From: Brachybacterium alimentarium | Lineage (GTDB): Bacteria; Actinomycetota; Actinomycetes; Actinomycetales; Dermabacteraceae | NCBI RefSeq assembly: GCF_002332425.1 | Contig: NZ_NRGS01000005.1 | Location: forward strand, 62,001-126,000 | Length of the DNA stretch: 64,000 nt | Direction: 5' to 3' | Shown here: positions 45,663 through 54,254 of the stretch, one piece after another | How positions within the stretch are numbered: position 1 is the stretch's first letter | How the letters are laid out: each line of letters starts with the position of its first letter | Program-made: the position numbers and the translations under genes | Notes under the pieces: generated by a model | What the model saw: the letters and a program-made list of their open reading frames with translations, nothing else | Databases searched by the model: none | Told to the model about the DNA's origin: nothing

Positions 45663-47440
45663 CGCTCCTCCTCCCGCGCAGCACGATCCACCGCCACGAA
45701 ACGGTGCACCAGGGTGTGTGGATCACGGAGACCACAGCGCCTGGCCAGTTCGTAGAGTCCGGTGGTCACGAGGTCGGCGCGACGGGTGAGGTCCGGGTCG
45801 GTGAGCACGACGGCGGGGTCGGCGTCGGCCAGCAGGCGCCCGTCGGACAGCACGAGCACGCGGTCCGTGTACTCGACCGCGAGATGCATGTCGTGCGTGA
45901 TCAGGACGACGGTGGTGCCGTCGGCGTTGAGGGTGCGCAGGAACTGCATGAACTCGGTGTAGTGCGCGAAGTCCTGTCCGGCGGTCGGTTCGTCGAGGAT
46001 GAGGACGTCGGGTCCGAGCGCGAGCACGGAGGCGATGGTCACGCGCTTTTTCTGGCCGTGGCTCAGAGCCGAGAGGGGCCATGAGCGGAACGGGGCGAGC
46101 CCGCAGGCCGTGAGGACGGTGGTGGTGCGACGGGCGATCTCCTCCTCGTCCTCCCCGCGGGCGCGCAGGCCCAGCGCGATCTCCTCGGAGACCAGAGGAC
46201 GGGAGATCATCTGACCCGGCTCCTGGAGCACGAAGCCGACGTGCTCGCCGCGATCCGAGAGGCTCCATCCGCTCGCATCGGCCGCGCCGATCCGCAGCGC
46301 TCCGCCGGTGAGCTTCTCGAAGCCGCAGATCACGCGAGCGAGGGTCGACTTCCCGGCCCCGTTGGAGCCGAGCACGCCGAGCATCTCGCCACGGTGCACC
46401 TGGGCGGTGATCCCGTCGAGCAGGACCGAGGTGCGTTCAGGGCTGACACGGACCTCGCAGCGCACGTCCTGCAGGTCCAGTGCGGGGGCGAGTGCGGGCG
46501 ACGGCTCGGCGGCCTCCGGCTCGGCGGCCAGGGAGGACCCCGCAGTCGCGACCCAGTCGCGCACGGCCGTGATCTGCTGCGCCGTCAAGGCGATGTCCGT
46601 GCTGCGGGACGGCCTCTGCTCGGCCGTGGCCGGTGCCCCGGCATATCTCAGCGCGGCGATGTGCAATGGCGGACGAATGCCGTGCTGCTCGAGCAGACCG
46701 GAGGCGAGGACGACGTCCGGGGCGGCATCGGCGACGATGCGACCGTCGGCCATCAGCACGAGCCGGTCGATATCGCGGTGCAGGACGTCTTCGAGGCGGT
46801 GCTCGACCAGCAGGATCGTCTTCCTCTGGTCACGGTGCAGGTCGTCGAGGAGTTCGATGGCGGCTCGACCGCTGGCAGGATCGAGGTTCGCGAGCGGCTC
46901 GTCCAGCAGCAGCACCTCGACGTCGTCGACCAGCACGCCGGCGACCGCGACGCGCTGCTTCTGGCCGCCGGAGAGGTTCTGCGGGGAGTCGTCGAGGCGA
47001 TCGCTGATGCCGGCGAGCTCGGCGGCCCTCGTGATGAGCGCGGGCATCTCAGCGTGTGGGACCTGCTGGTTCTCGAGGCTGAAGGCGATGTCCTCGGCGA
47101 CGGTGAGGCCCACGAACTGACTGTTGCTGTCCTGCAGCACGGTGCCGACAACGGACGCGGTGGCGGCCAACGGCACCATGGCAGGGTCGTTCCCGGCCAC
47201 ACGCACCGCACCGTTGGACGTGCCGCGGTGATGGTGAGGAATCAGCCCGTTGATCGCGCTGATCAAGGTGGACTTCCCGGACCCGGAGGCACCGACGATC
47301 GCGATCTTCTCGCCGCGCCGCACCGTGAGATCGATGTCGTGCAGAGTCGGCTCGGACTGGGCCCGGTACTGGAAGGAATATCCCGCCAGCTCGATCAGCG
47401 GGGCCTCGTCCGATGCGCCACCGGTGTCGGACACGGTCAC
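45659..47440 (-). CDS. ecfA: fused double ECF transporter ATPase (EcfA-EcfA')
   Basis: A 593-residue protein with two complete ABC domains. Domain 1: Walker A GASGSGKST (about 52-60), signature LSGGQKQRVA, Walker B VLLLDEPLANLD. Domain 2: Walker A GSNGAGKST (about 338), signature LSHGQKKRVT (with Ser-His instead of Ser-Gly), Walker B VLILDEPTAGQD. A Glu/Pro/Ala linker joins them. It powers vitamin-type uptake by ATP hydrolysis. The GTG start overlaps the S-component stop by 4 nt. Confidence 0.94.
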   Translation of the reverse strand: MTVSDTGGASDEAPLIELAGYSFQYRAQSEPTLHDIDLTVRRGEKIAIVGASGSGKSTLISAINGLIPHHHRGTSNGAVRVAGNDPAMVPLAATASVVGTVLQDSNSQFVGLTVAEDIAFSLENQQVPHAEMPALITRAAELAGISDRLDDSPQNLSGGQKQRVAVAGVLVDDVEVLLLDEPLANLDPASGRAAIELLDDLHRDQRKTILLVEHRLEDVLHRDIDRLVLMADGRIVADAAPDVVLASGLLEQHGIRPPLHIAALRYAGAPATAEQRPSRSTDIALTAQQITAVRDWVATAGSSLAAEPEAAEPSPALAPALDLQDVRCEVRVSPERTSVLLDGITAQVHRGEMLGVLGSNGAGKSTLARVICGFEKLTGGALRIGAADASGWSLSDRGEHVGFVLQEPGQMISRPLVSEEIALGLRARGEDEEEIARRTTTVLTACGLAPFRSWPLSALSHGQKKRVTIASVLALGPDVLILDEPTAGQDFAHYTEFMQFLRTLNADGTTVVLITHDMHLAVEYTDRVLVLSDGRLLADADPAVVLTDPDLTRRADLVTTGLYELARRCGLRDPHTLVHRFVAVDRAAREEER

Positions 47441-47991
47441 TGGTCGTGGCTCAGGGATCCGGTCCGGGTACGCGTGCGTGCATAGACCGACAGGATGATC
47501 GTGCCCAGCACACAGGCCGTGACCGAGTTCGCGATGAAGGCCAGCGTGCCCTGTGCCCATACCTTGCTCGCAGGCTCGGAGTGGATCAGGACGTCCCCGA
47601 GGGGTGCGATGAGCAGCCAGGCCACGGCGTTCGCCAGGAGGATCGCGAGGTTGACGCGGAGGCCCGTCGCCTTCCCGAACTCGCCATCGGTGATCGCGTG
47701 CTTGAGCAGCAGCACGCCCACGACCAGCCCGAAGACACCGGAGGCGAGTTCCCAGCTGATCCAGATGCCGTACCCGGTGACGTCGATCAGGAGATGTCCG
47801 ATGAAGCCCGCCAAGGCACCCACGAGCGGTCCGTACAGCACGGCGAAGACGGCGAGGATCGCGTACTGGATGTTGAGGGACGTGTTGGGGATCGGGGTCG
47901 GGATCGCGGCGAAGCGGCCGAGGACGAAGAAGAGGGCGGCCCCGACGCCGATGGCGACCACCTGGGTGACGGGGGAATAGGTGCGGTTCAT
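47437..47991 (-). CDS. ECF transporter S component, UPF0397 family
   Basis: A 184-residue six-span S component with the UPF0397 hallmark VVAIGVGAALFFVLGRFAAIPTPIPNT (first segment) and GFIGHLLIDVTGYG. The family is often labelled a riboflavin-type transporter, but that is a weak transfer: true RibU differs. Its position behind a SAM hydrolase (DUF62) argues for an adenosine- or methionine-related cargo. AAGGACTC precedes the ATG, with a 31-nt gap from the SAM hydrolase stop. Substrate undetermined. Confidence 0.88.
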   Translation of the reverse strand: MNRTYSPVTQVVAIGVGAALFFVLGRFAAIPTPIPNTSLNIQYAILAVFAVLYGPLVGALAGFIGHLLIDVTGYGIWISWELASGVFGLVVGVLLLKHAITDGEFGKATGLRVNLAILLANAVAWLLIAPLGDVLIHSEPASKVWAQGTLAFIANSVTACVLGTIILSVYARTRTRTGSLSHDQ

Positions 47992-48022
47992 GGAGAGTCC
48001 TTCGTGGGCAGCGGAGAGGGGA

Positions 48023-48862
48023 TCAGCGCACGGGCACCAGGGTCACACGCCACGAGGTGCCGGTGCCGAGGGAGAACGCTCGGGCGTAGTGACCTCGATT
48101 GATGGCGATCGCCATACGGTCCAGAGAGTTCACGTAGAGCAGTGATTCGCCCACCTCGACGGCCGCGAAGCTGCGCGCGTACGTGATCTGTGCGGCGTGC
48201 ACCACCGTGTCGTGGTGGCGGACCCGCACCGTCACGCGGTCGCCGGGTGCGACGTCGAGCTCGCGGAACAGGGTGCGGGGGATCGAGGTCCACAGGGAGC
48301 CATAGCGCACGTCGAGGGTGTCGATGGTGCCCTGCACCGCGCCGTCGCTGAGCTCGGGCTCGGTGATGGGCAGGCGCACCATCCGCTCGAGGTCGACGAC
48401 AGGTCCGACCTCCTCGAAGCTCGTCGCGCCTGAGGCCAGCCGCGCACCGGTGAAGGCATAGATGTCCCGGCCGTGGAAGGTGTAGGACTCCTCCGAACCG
48501 GGGCGGCGGTTGCGCGTCTCGTCGATCTCCCGCAGCTCGGTGACGCCGAAGATGCGCTCGAGATGGGTGAGGGTGCCGTTGTCAGGGGTGACGACGAGGT
48601 GCCCGGTCGCCGTGCGGGCGACCACCGAGAGACGATCCGAGCCCACGCCGGGGTCGACGACGGAGACGAACACCGTGCCCTCGGGCCAGTAGGTGAGCAC
48701 CTGCGCGAGACGGTAGGAGCCCTCCCAGATCTCGTAGGGCGGGATGTTGTGCGTGACGTCGTGGATCCGGAGGGAGGGCTCGACGCCGACGGCGACGCCG
48801 TACATGGCGCTGACCGCGCCGTCGTCGAGACCGAAATCGGATTGCAGGACCAGAGCGCTCAT
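48023..48862 (-). CDS. SAM hydrolase/hydroxide adenosyltransferase (DUF62)
   Basis: A 279-residue DUF62 protein. Members hydrolyse S-adenosylmethionine to adenosine and methionine, using residues in LQSDFGLDDG, VVDPGVGS and VVTPDNGTL, all present. It is structurally related to fluorinase and chlorinase, but short family features for halide use cannot be verified here. First gene of the ECF operon; the transporter S component follows after 31 nt. A CATACT box 6 nt upstream of the ATG suggests a leaderless mRNA. Confidence 0.92.
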   Translation of the reverse strand: MSALVLQSDFGLDDGAVSAMYGVAVGVEPSLRIHDVTHNIPPYEIWEGSYRLAQVLTYWPEGTVFVSVVDPGVGSDRLSVVARTATGHLVVTPDNGTLTHLERIFGVTELREIDETRNRRPGSEESYTFHGRDIYAFTGARLASGATSFEEVGPVVDLERMVRLPITEPELSDGAVQGTIDTLDVRYGSLWTSIPRTLFRELDVAPGDRVTVRVRHHDTVVHAAQITYARSFAAVEVGESLLYVNSLDRMAIAINRGHYARAFSLGTGTSWRVTLVPVR

Positions 48863-48943
48863 AGGGGAAGTATGCGACGTCGACAGCGGTGGTCGTGCAG
48901 CGAGTCGTCACGCGGTGTCATGTGCCGTCATAGAGGAGAAGCC

Positions 48944-49792
48944 ATGACAGGGACACGGCAGCTGCGACAGGATGGGGTGATGATCCTCCCCAGCGCGCCC
49001 TCTCCCGCCTTGAGCATCCTCTCGCAGAACATCCGCATGGACACCGGGACCACCCGCCCCGGGGAACCGGACCATTGGGGCCAGCGGGCGCCCGTGCTCG
49101 TCGATCTGCTGCGCACCGCCGATCCCGACGTGGTGGGCGCGCTCGAGGTGCTGCCCTCGCAGCTCCCGGTGCTCGAGGATGCTCTCGCCTCGACGCATCT
49201 GCGGCTCGGCTTCGGACGGGAGGGAGGCGGCCGGGACGAGCACAACCTGCTGTTCCTGCGGCGTGAGCGCTTCGAGCTGCTGGGCTGGGACCAGTTCTGG
49301 CTCTCCGAGCAGCCGGAGCTGATGGGATCAGTGGGGTGGGACGGCCACTGCCCGCGGATCGCCGTATGGGCACGGGTCCAGGACCGGGACACCGGCCGGG
49401 AGCTGCTGATCGCGGTGACTCATCTCGATCACGCCGGACCGCTCGCGCGGATGAACGGCGCAGCCCTGGTGGCGCGCCGCCTGCTCGAGGCGGCCGACGG
49501 CGCGCCCGTGATCCTGATGGGCGACTTCAACGCCGATTCCGGCGCGAGCCCGGCGTGGGAGGTGCTGCGCGAGGCGGGGTTCGAGGACGCTCGGCAGAAC
49601 GCAGCACAGATCCATGGCGAGGACATCGGCACCTTCCCGGACTACGGGGAGCCGACGACCGACGGGCCGCGCATCGACTGGATCATGACCCGCGGTGTCG
49701 CCGCCGACGCCTATGCGGCGCACTCGCACGACGTCGACGGCATCCAGGCGAGCGATCATGCCGGCGTGATGGCACAGCTCCGCGCGCTCTGA
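48944..49792 (+). CDS. endonuclease/exonuclease/phosphatase family protein
   Basis: A 282-residue EEP-superfamily metal-dependent hydrolase. Motifs: ILSQNIRM near the N terminus (Asn ligand), VVGALEVLPSQ (metal Glu), VTHLDHAGP, GDFNADSG (Asp and Asn) and SDHAGV (final His). The fold is used for nucleases, sphingomyelinases and phosphatases. No signal peptide or span, so the substrate is unclear. GAGGAGAAG precedes the ATG; MILPSAP at 48980 is an alternative start. Divergent from the SAM hydrolase gene. Confidence 0.9.
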   Translation: MTGTRQLRQDGVMILPSAPSPALSILSQNIRMDTGTTRPGEPDHWGQRAPVLVDLLRTADPDVVGALEVLPSQLPVLEDALASTHLRLGFGREGGGRDEHNLLFLRRERFELLGWDQFWLSEQPELMGSVGWDGHCPRIAVWARVQDRDTGRELLIAVTHLDHAGPLARMNGAALVARRLLEAADGAPVILMGDFNADSGASPAWEVLREAGFEDARQNAAQIHGEDIGTFPDYGEPTTDGPRIDWIMTRGVAADAYAAHSHDVDGIQASDHAGVMAQLRAL

Positions 49793-49823
49793 GCCGTGCC
49801 GTTCGGCTCGGAGGAACCCCGGC

Positions 49824-50831
49824 TCAGAGGCCCCAGGCCTCGGCGAGCAGCTCGAGCCCCTTCAGACGATCCGCCGGGTCGTAGTAGTAGGCGGTGAGGA
49901 TCAGCTCGTCGGCCTGCGTGGTCGCGACGATCTCCTCGAGCTGGCGCACGACGGTCGCAGGGGAGCCGACGGCGCGGATCGAGAGGGTCTGGTCGACCTG
50001 CTGGACGAGATGAGGTGCGGCGACCTCCTCGATCGGCGTCGGCGGCTGGATCTTCTTCCGCTGACCGGTGACCACGCCGAGGAACATCTGCTGCAGGGTG
50101 CTGAAATGGCGCTGCGCCTCCTCGTCGGTCTCGGCGACCACGAGGTTCACCCCGACCATGGTGCGCGGCGTCTCGAGCTGCGCGGCCTCGGCACGGGGGT
50201 TGAAGTTCTCCCGGTACGTCTCGAGCGCCTTGAGGTACTGGAACGGGGCGAAGTGCGAGGCGACGGAGAAGGGCATGCCGAGCTGCGCCGCGAGGCGAGC
50301 ACCATTGGCGGTCGAGCCGAGGATCCACATCGGCACCTCGGTGCCGCGGGCGACGTCCGCCGTGATGGGCAGGCTGTCGCCGAGCGGCTCCTCGCGGGAC
50401 CAGTCCCGCATCTGCTCCACTGCGGCGATGAAGGCCTGGGGCTCCGCCGACGTCCGGGCGAGCAGCTGCGCGGTGAGCTGGTCGGTGCCGGGAGCTCGGC
50501 CCAGACCCAGGTCGATACGGTCGCCATGGAACTGGACGAGCGTGCCGAACTGCTCGATGACGGCGAGCGGCGAATGGTTGGGGAGCATGACGCCACCGGA
50601 CCCGACGCGGATCCGCTCGGTCATCGAGGCGGCACGATCGATCAGCAGCGAGGTGGCGCTGGAGGCCAGGCTGTTGGTGTTGTGGTGCTCGGCGAACCAG
50701 TAGCGCTCATAGCCCAGACGGTCGGCGACCTGTGCCCCCTCCATGGACGCGGCGATCGCCTCCCGGGTGGACATCCCTTCGGAGATGGAGACGAGATCGA
50801 GGATCGACAGCGGCACGTGAGGGGCATTCAT
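49824..50831 (-). CDS. LLM-class flavin-dependent oxidoreductase 1
   Basis: A 335-residue luciferase-like monooxygenase family protein with the MsnO8-type layout: YERYWFAEHHNTNSLASSAT, IRVGSGGVMLPNHSPLAVIEQF, LGLGRAPGTD, and the late SIRAVGSPATVVRQLEEIV. It uses FMNH2 (or F420) to oxidise a small molecule. A leaderless promoter (TAGGCT, 6 nt) fixes the start. A second family member is divergently encoded 106 nt away. Confidence 0.93.
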   Translation of the reverse strand: MNAPHVPLSILDLVSISEGMSTREAIAASMEGAQVADRLGYERYWFAEHHNTNSLASSATSLLIDRAASMTERIRVGSGGVMLPNHSPLAVIEQFGTLVQFHGDRIDLGLGRAPGTDQLTAQLLARTSAEPQAFIAAVEQMRDWSREEPLGDSLPITADVARGTEVPMWILGSTANGARLAAQLGMPFSVASHFAPFQYLKALETYRENFNPRAEAAQLETPRTMVGVNLVVAETDEEAQRHFSTLQQMFLGVVTGQRKKIQPPTPIEEVAAPHLVQQVDQTLSIRAVGSPATVVRQLEEIVATTQADELILTAYYYDPADRLKGLELLAEAWGL

Positions 50832-50837
50832 GGCTCG

Positions 50838-50843
50838 AGCCTA
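50838..50843 (-). promoter_or_regulatory. -10 box (TAGGCT) of a leaderless LLM gene
   Basis: TAGGCT is followed by 6 nt and the ATG at 50831; identical box and spacing to the ROK gene. Confidence 0.6.
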
Positions 50844-50937
50844 GCCACGCTCCGCAGCCCGTGGACAGGGCACGGGATGAGACGTTCTCGACCGTGGATC
50901 CGGGAAGTTCTGGGCGGTCACCGGCGTTGATCACGGC

Positions 50938-51909
50938 ATGAGGCTCTCCCTGCTCGACCGCTCCCGCACGCGCCGTGGCCATCCGGCGTCGTCCGCCCTG
51001 GAGCACTCGGCCCGACGGGCCGTCGCGGTGGAGAGTGCAGGCTATGAACGGTTCTGGGTGGCCGAGCATCACGCGGTGCCCGGGATCGCGAGCGGCTCCC
51101 CGGCCGTGCTGCTGAGCACGATCGGTGCCCGCACCTCGAGGATCCGTCTCGGTTCCGGCGGCGTCATGCTCCCGAACCATCGCCCGCTCGTCGTCGCCGA
51201 GCAGTTCCTCATGCTCGCTGCGCTGTATCCGGGCCGCGTGGATCTCGGGGTCGGCAGGTCGCTGGGGTTCACCGAGCCCGTGCGGGAAGCGCTCGGACGG
51301 CTCGAGGTCGCGCCGGAGTCGTTCGCCCAGGAGATCGCAGCGGTGCGCGACCATCTGGAGGGGGCCGCACCGGTCACCGCCTGGCCGGCGGACGCCGGTG
51401 ACGTGCCGCTGTTCGTGCTGGCGACCGGCACCGGGATGGACGCCGCCGCCGAGCTCGGCCTGCCCGTGGTGATCGGCGGACCGATCCTGGATTCCCCGGA
51501 GCTGCCTGCACGGCTGGAGTCCTACCGGCGGGAGTTCCGTCCGCACCGGGGCAGCAGCGCGCAGATCATCGTCTCTCTCGACGCGCTGGTCGCCGACACC
51601 GACGAGGAAGCCCTCGAACTGGCCCTGCCCGAGATCTGGGCGATGGCCCGTTCACGGACCACGGGCGTGTTCGAGGCGCTCGAGCCGGTGGATCGGATCA
51701 ACGCCGCGACCTGGAGCGGCACCGAATCGCGACGGGTGGAGAAGGGGCTGGCCACCACCGTCGCCGGATCCGCGCAGACGGTGCGCCGCCGGCTCGAGCA
51801 GATCATCGAGCGCACCGGCGCCCAGGAGATCCTCGCGACGGGCTCGACCTACGACCGCGAGGCGCTCCGCACCTCGGACCGCGAGCTCGCGCGCGTGGTG
51901 AACGGCTGA
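50938..51909 (+). CDS. LLM-class flavin-dependent oxidoreductase 2
   Basis: A 323-residue paralog of the adjacent LLM protein (about the same motifs: YERFWVAEHHAVPGIASGSP, IRLGSGGVMLPNHRPLVVAEQF, LGVGRSLGFTEP). It is shorter at the N terminus, starting MRLSLLDRSRT, so the first strand of the barrel is retained. No ribosome-binding site is evident; GTTGAT 6 nt upstream resembles the leaderless spacing but fails the conserved A. Divergent from paralog 1; both may act on the same kind of substrate. Confidence 0.92.
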   Translation: MRLSLLDRSRTRRGHPASSALEHSARRAVAVESAGYERFWVAEHHAVPGIASGSPAVLLSTIGARTSRIRLGSGGVMLPNHRPLVVAEQFLMLAALYPGRVDLGVGRSLGFTEPVREALGRLEVAPESFAQEIAAVRDHLEGAAPVTAWPADAGDVPLFVLATGTGMDAAAELGLPVVIGGPILDSPELPARLESYRREFRPHRGSSAQIIVSLDALVADTDEEALELALPEIWAMARSRTTGVFEALEPVDRINAATWSGTESRRVEKGLATTVAGSAQTVRRRLEQIIERTGAQEILATGSTYDREALRTSDRELARVVNG

Positions 51910-51930
51910 GGATCCCGGGCAGCAGTCGGC

Positions 51931-52443
51931 TCAGTGCTGCTGCGCGCCGGCCTCCAGGCTCTTGCGGAAGCAGACGCTGATGCCGTCGGTCGGGCTGTAG
52001 GGCGCGTAGGTCTCCGCGTGCTGCCAGCCCTCGCGCTCGTACAGCGCGATCGCGGCGGGCTGGAGGTTGCCGGTCTGGAGGAAGATCTCCGTCGCGCCCC
52101 GCTCCCGTGCCGCGTTCTCGACCTGGGTGAGCACTGCACTGGCCAGGCCCAGTCGGCGGTGATCGGGGCTGACGAACACTCGCTTGATCTCCCAGCGATC
52201 CGGCAGCCTGCGCAGCGTCCCGGTGGCCGCGGGGGCCCCGTCGATCAGCGCCAGCAGCACGGTGGCCACGTCGTCGCCGGTGGGCCGGCCAGGAGGGACG
52301 ACGCCGGCGCCACGGATCGCGGCATAGCGCGGACCCACCTCGGCATCCATGGCGTCGCGCAGCGCCGTGGCGCGCGGATCGGTCCAGGGGACGTGGAGCC
52401 ACTCGACCTCGACGGCGGTTCCGGTGCGTGCGATGGTCGTCAT
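51931..52443 (-). CDS. GNAT family N-acetyltransferase, last gene of the 7-gene operon
   Basis: A 170-residue GNAT protein. Acetyl-CoA loop: KRVFVSPDHRRLGLASAVL; late motif GNLQPAAIALYEREGWQ. It starts with an ATGA overlap with the ABC ATPase stop, so it is translationally coupled to the importer operon. It may acetylate an amino acid or peptide handled by the pathway, for detoxification or modification. Substrate cannot be read from sequence. Confidence 0.9.
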   Translation of the reverse strand: MTTIARTGTAVEVEWLHVPWTDPRATALRDAMDAEVGPRYAAIRGAGVVPPGRPTGDDVATVLLALIDGAPAATGTLRRLPDRWEIKRVFVSPDHRRLGLASAVLTQVENAARERGATEIFLQTGNLQPAAIALYEREGWQHAETYAPYSPTDGISVCFRKSLEAGAQQH

Positions 52444-54254
52444 ATCTGCAGCTCCTGAGCTCGGGGGAGGGGTCCGGTCGATCCGGGGGAACCGGGGGAA
52501 CCGGGGGAACCGGGGGAACCGGGGGAACCGGGGGCGTCGGGGGCGTCGGGGGAACCAGGGACACCAGCGGCGCCGCGCACCGGCACGGAGGCGAGCAGCT
52601 CCCGAGTGTATGCGTGCTGGGGGCTGTCGAAGATCGCGGTCACCTCGCCGCTCTCGACCACTTCGCCCCGTCGCAGCACGCTCAGGGTGTCGGCGAACTG
52701 CCGCACCACCGCCAGGTCGTGGGAGATGAACAGGTAGGTCAGCCCGAGGTCGCGCTGCAGGGTCGCGAGCACGTCGAGGATGCCGGCCTGCACGGTGACG
52801 TCCAGCGCACTGGTGGGCTCATCGAGCACGAGCACCTTCGGTCGCAGCGCGAGGGCCCGGGCGATCGCGACGCGCTGGCGCTGGCCGCCCGAGAGCGCTC
52901 CGGGCCGACGCCCGACCAGCTCCTGGGGCAGCCGCACGGCCTCGAGCGCCCATCGGGTGCGTTCCTCCCGCTCGGCGCGCGTGCCCACGCGGTAGAGGTC
53001 CAACGGTTCGCGCACGATGCGGCCGACCGCGAACCGCGGGTCGAGCGAGGTGAACGGGTTCTGGTGGACGATCTGCAGGTGACGGCGCACCTCGCGCAGC
53101 GCCCGACGGTCCTGGGCGCGCACCTCGTGCTCGCCCACCCGAAGGGTCCCGGCGTCGACGGTCTCCAGCCCCAGCAGGGCGCGGGCCGCAGTGGACTTCC
53201 CCGACCCGGATTCGCCGACCAGGGCATGAGTGCGCCCGCGCGGGATCGACAGGGAGACGTCCCTCAGGGCGGCCACCTCGCGGGAGCGGGTGCGGAAGGT
53301 GCGCGAGATGCCGCTCACCCGAACCTGCGCGTCCGCTCCTTGGCGTCCGTCGGGCTCCACCGGCCTCTGGTCACCGGTGAGCGGATGCTTCTGATCGCGT
53401 TCAGCGCGCAGGTCGGCGAAGCGATCGGGGTTCAGCCCCGGCACGTCGGCCTGCAGCGAGCGGGTGTACTCCGCGGACGGGGCGGTGAAGACGGAGCTCG
53501 TCGGCCCGGCCTCCTGGATCCTGCCCTGCTGCAGCACCACCACCTCGTCGGCCCGCTGCGCAGCGATCGAGAGGTCGTGGGTGATCAGCAGGATCCCGAT
53601 CCCCAGCTCGCGGCGGAGGGAGTCCAGCAGGTCGAGGATCTGCTTCTGGACCGTGACGTCCAGGGCGCTGGTGGGCTCATCGGCCACCAGCAGCGTGGGC
53701 CCGGGCAGGATCGCCAGCGCGATCAGCACGCGCTGCAGCTGACCGCCGGAGAGCTGATGGGGGAAGGACTCGATGATCCGCTGAGGGTCCGGCAGGCCCA
53801 CCCGCTCGAACGCGCCCCGCACCAGGGCCTCCTGCTCCTCACGGCGCCCGGCCCCGGGCACCAGGGCCGCGGCCTCGAGGGCCTGGGAGCCGATGCTGCG
53901 CACCGGGTTGAGGGAGGAGCCGGGATCCTGGGGGACGAAGCCGAGCACCCGGCCGCGCAGCGGCAGGAACTCGCGGTCGCGCAGGGTCGTGACCTCGCGG
54001 CCCTGCACCGTGATCGAGCCGTCCACGCGGGCCCGACGGGACCCCAGCAGGCGCAGCACGGCGCGGGCGATCGTGGACTTCCCGGAGCCGGACTCGCCGA
54101 TCAGGGCGAGGGCCTTCCCCGCTCCCACGGCGAAGGAGACGCCGTGCACCACCTCGGTCGGACCGTAGGCGACGCTCAGATCGCGCACCTGCAGCAGCGG
54201 TTCCTCCGGGGCGGTCCGCACCGGGGCGGGCAGGGTGTTCTCGAGGGTGCTCAT
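52440..54254 (-). CDS. fused ABC ATPase of family-5 (peptide/nickel type) importer
   Basis: A 604-residue protein joining DppD-like and DppF-like ATPases. Domain 1: GESGSGKST, LSGGQLQRV, VADEPTSALD; domain 2: GESGSGKST, LSGGQRQRV, VLDEPTSALD. About residues 270-320 are a charged linker. The C terminus carries a Gly-Ser-Pro repeat tail encoded by 9-bp tandem repeats. It energises the importer formed by the two permeases and the binding protein encoded upstream. The start overlaps the permease stop by 4 nt. Confidence 0.94.
   Translation of the reverse strand: MSTLENTLPAPVRTAPEEPLLQVRDLSVAYGPTEVVHGVSFAVGAGKALALIGESGSGKSTIARAVLRLLGSRRARVDGSITVQGREVTTLRDREFLPLRGRVLGFVPQDPGSSLNPVRSIGSQALEAAALVPGAGRREEQEALVRGAFERVGLPDPQRIIESFPHQLSGGQLQRVLIALAILPGPTLLVADEPTSALDVTVQKQILDLLDSLRRELGIGILLITHDLSIAAQRADEVVVLQQGRIQEAGPTSSVFTAPSAEYTRSLQADVPGLNPDRFADLRAERDQKHPLTGDQRPVEPDGRQGADAQVRVSGISRTFRTRSREVAALRDVSLSIPRGRTHALVGESGSGKSTAARALLGLETVDAGTLRVGEHEVRAQDRRALREVRRHLQIVHQNPFTSLDPRFAVGRIVREPLDLYRVGTRAEREERTRWALEAVRLPQELVGRRPGALSGGQRQRVAIARALALRPKVLVLDEPTSALDVTVQAGILDVLATLQRDLGLTYLFISHDLAVVRQFADTLSVLRRGEVVESGEVTAIFDSPQHAYTRELLASVPVRGAAGVPGSPDAPDAPGSPGSPGSPGSPGSPGSTGPLPRAQELQI
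52482..52560. repeat. 9-bp tandem repeats encoding the Gly-Ser-Pro tail of the ABC ATPase
   Basis: About six copies of CCGGGGGAA, then CGTCGGGGG variants, encode (GSP)n and DAP on the minus strand at the ATPase C terminus, close to its stop codon. Length variation would stay in frame. Confidence 0.85.

Noticed and set aside
48863-48943. SAM riboswitch ahead of the SAM hydrolase operon
   Set aside because: The divergent gap is only 81 bp and a -10 box sits 6 nt before the start, leaving no room for a leader.
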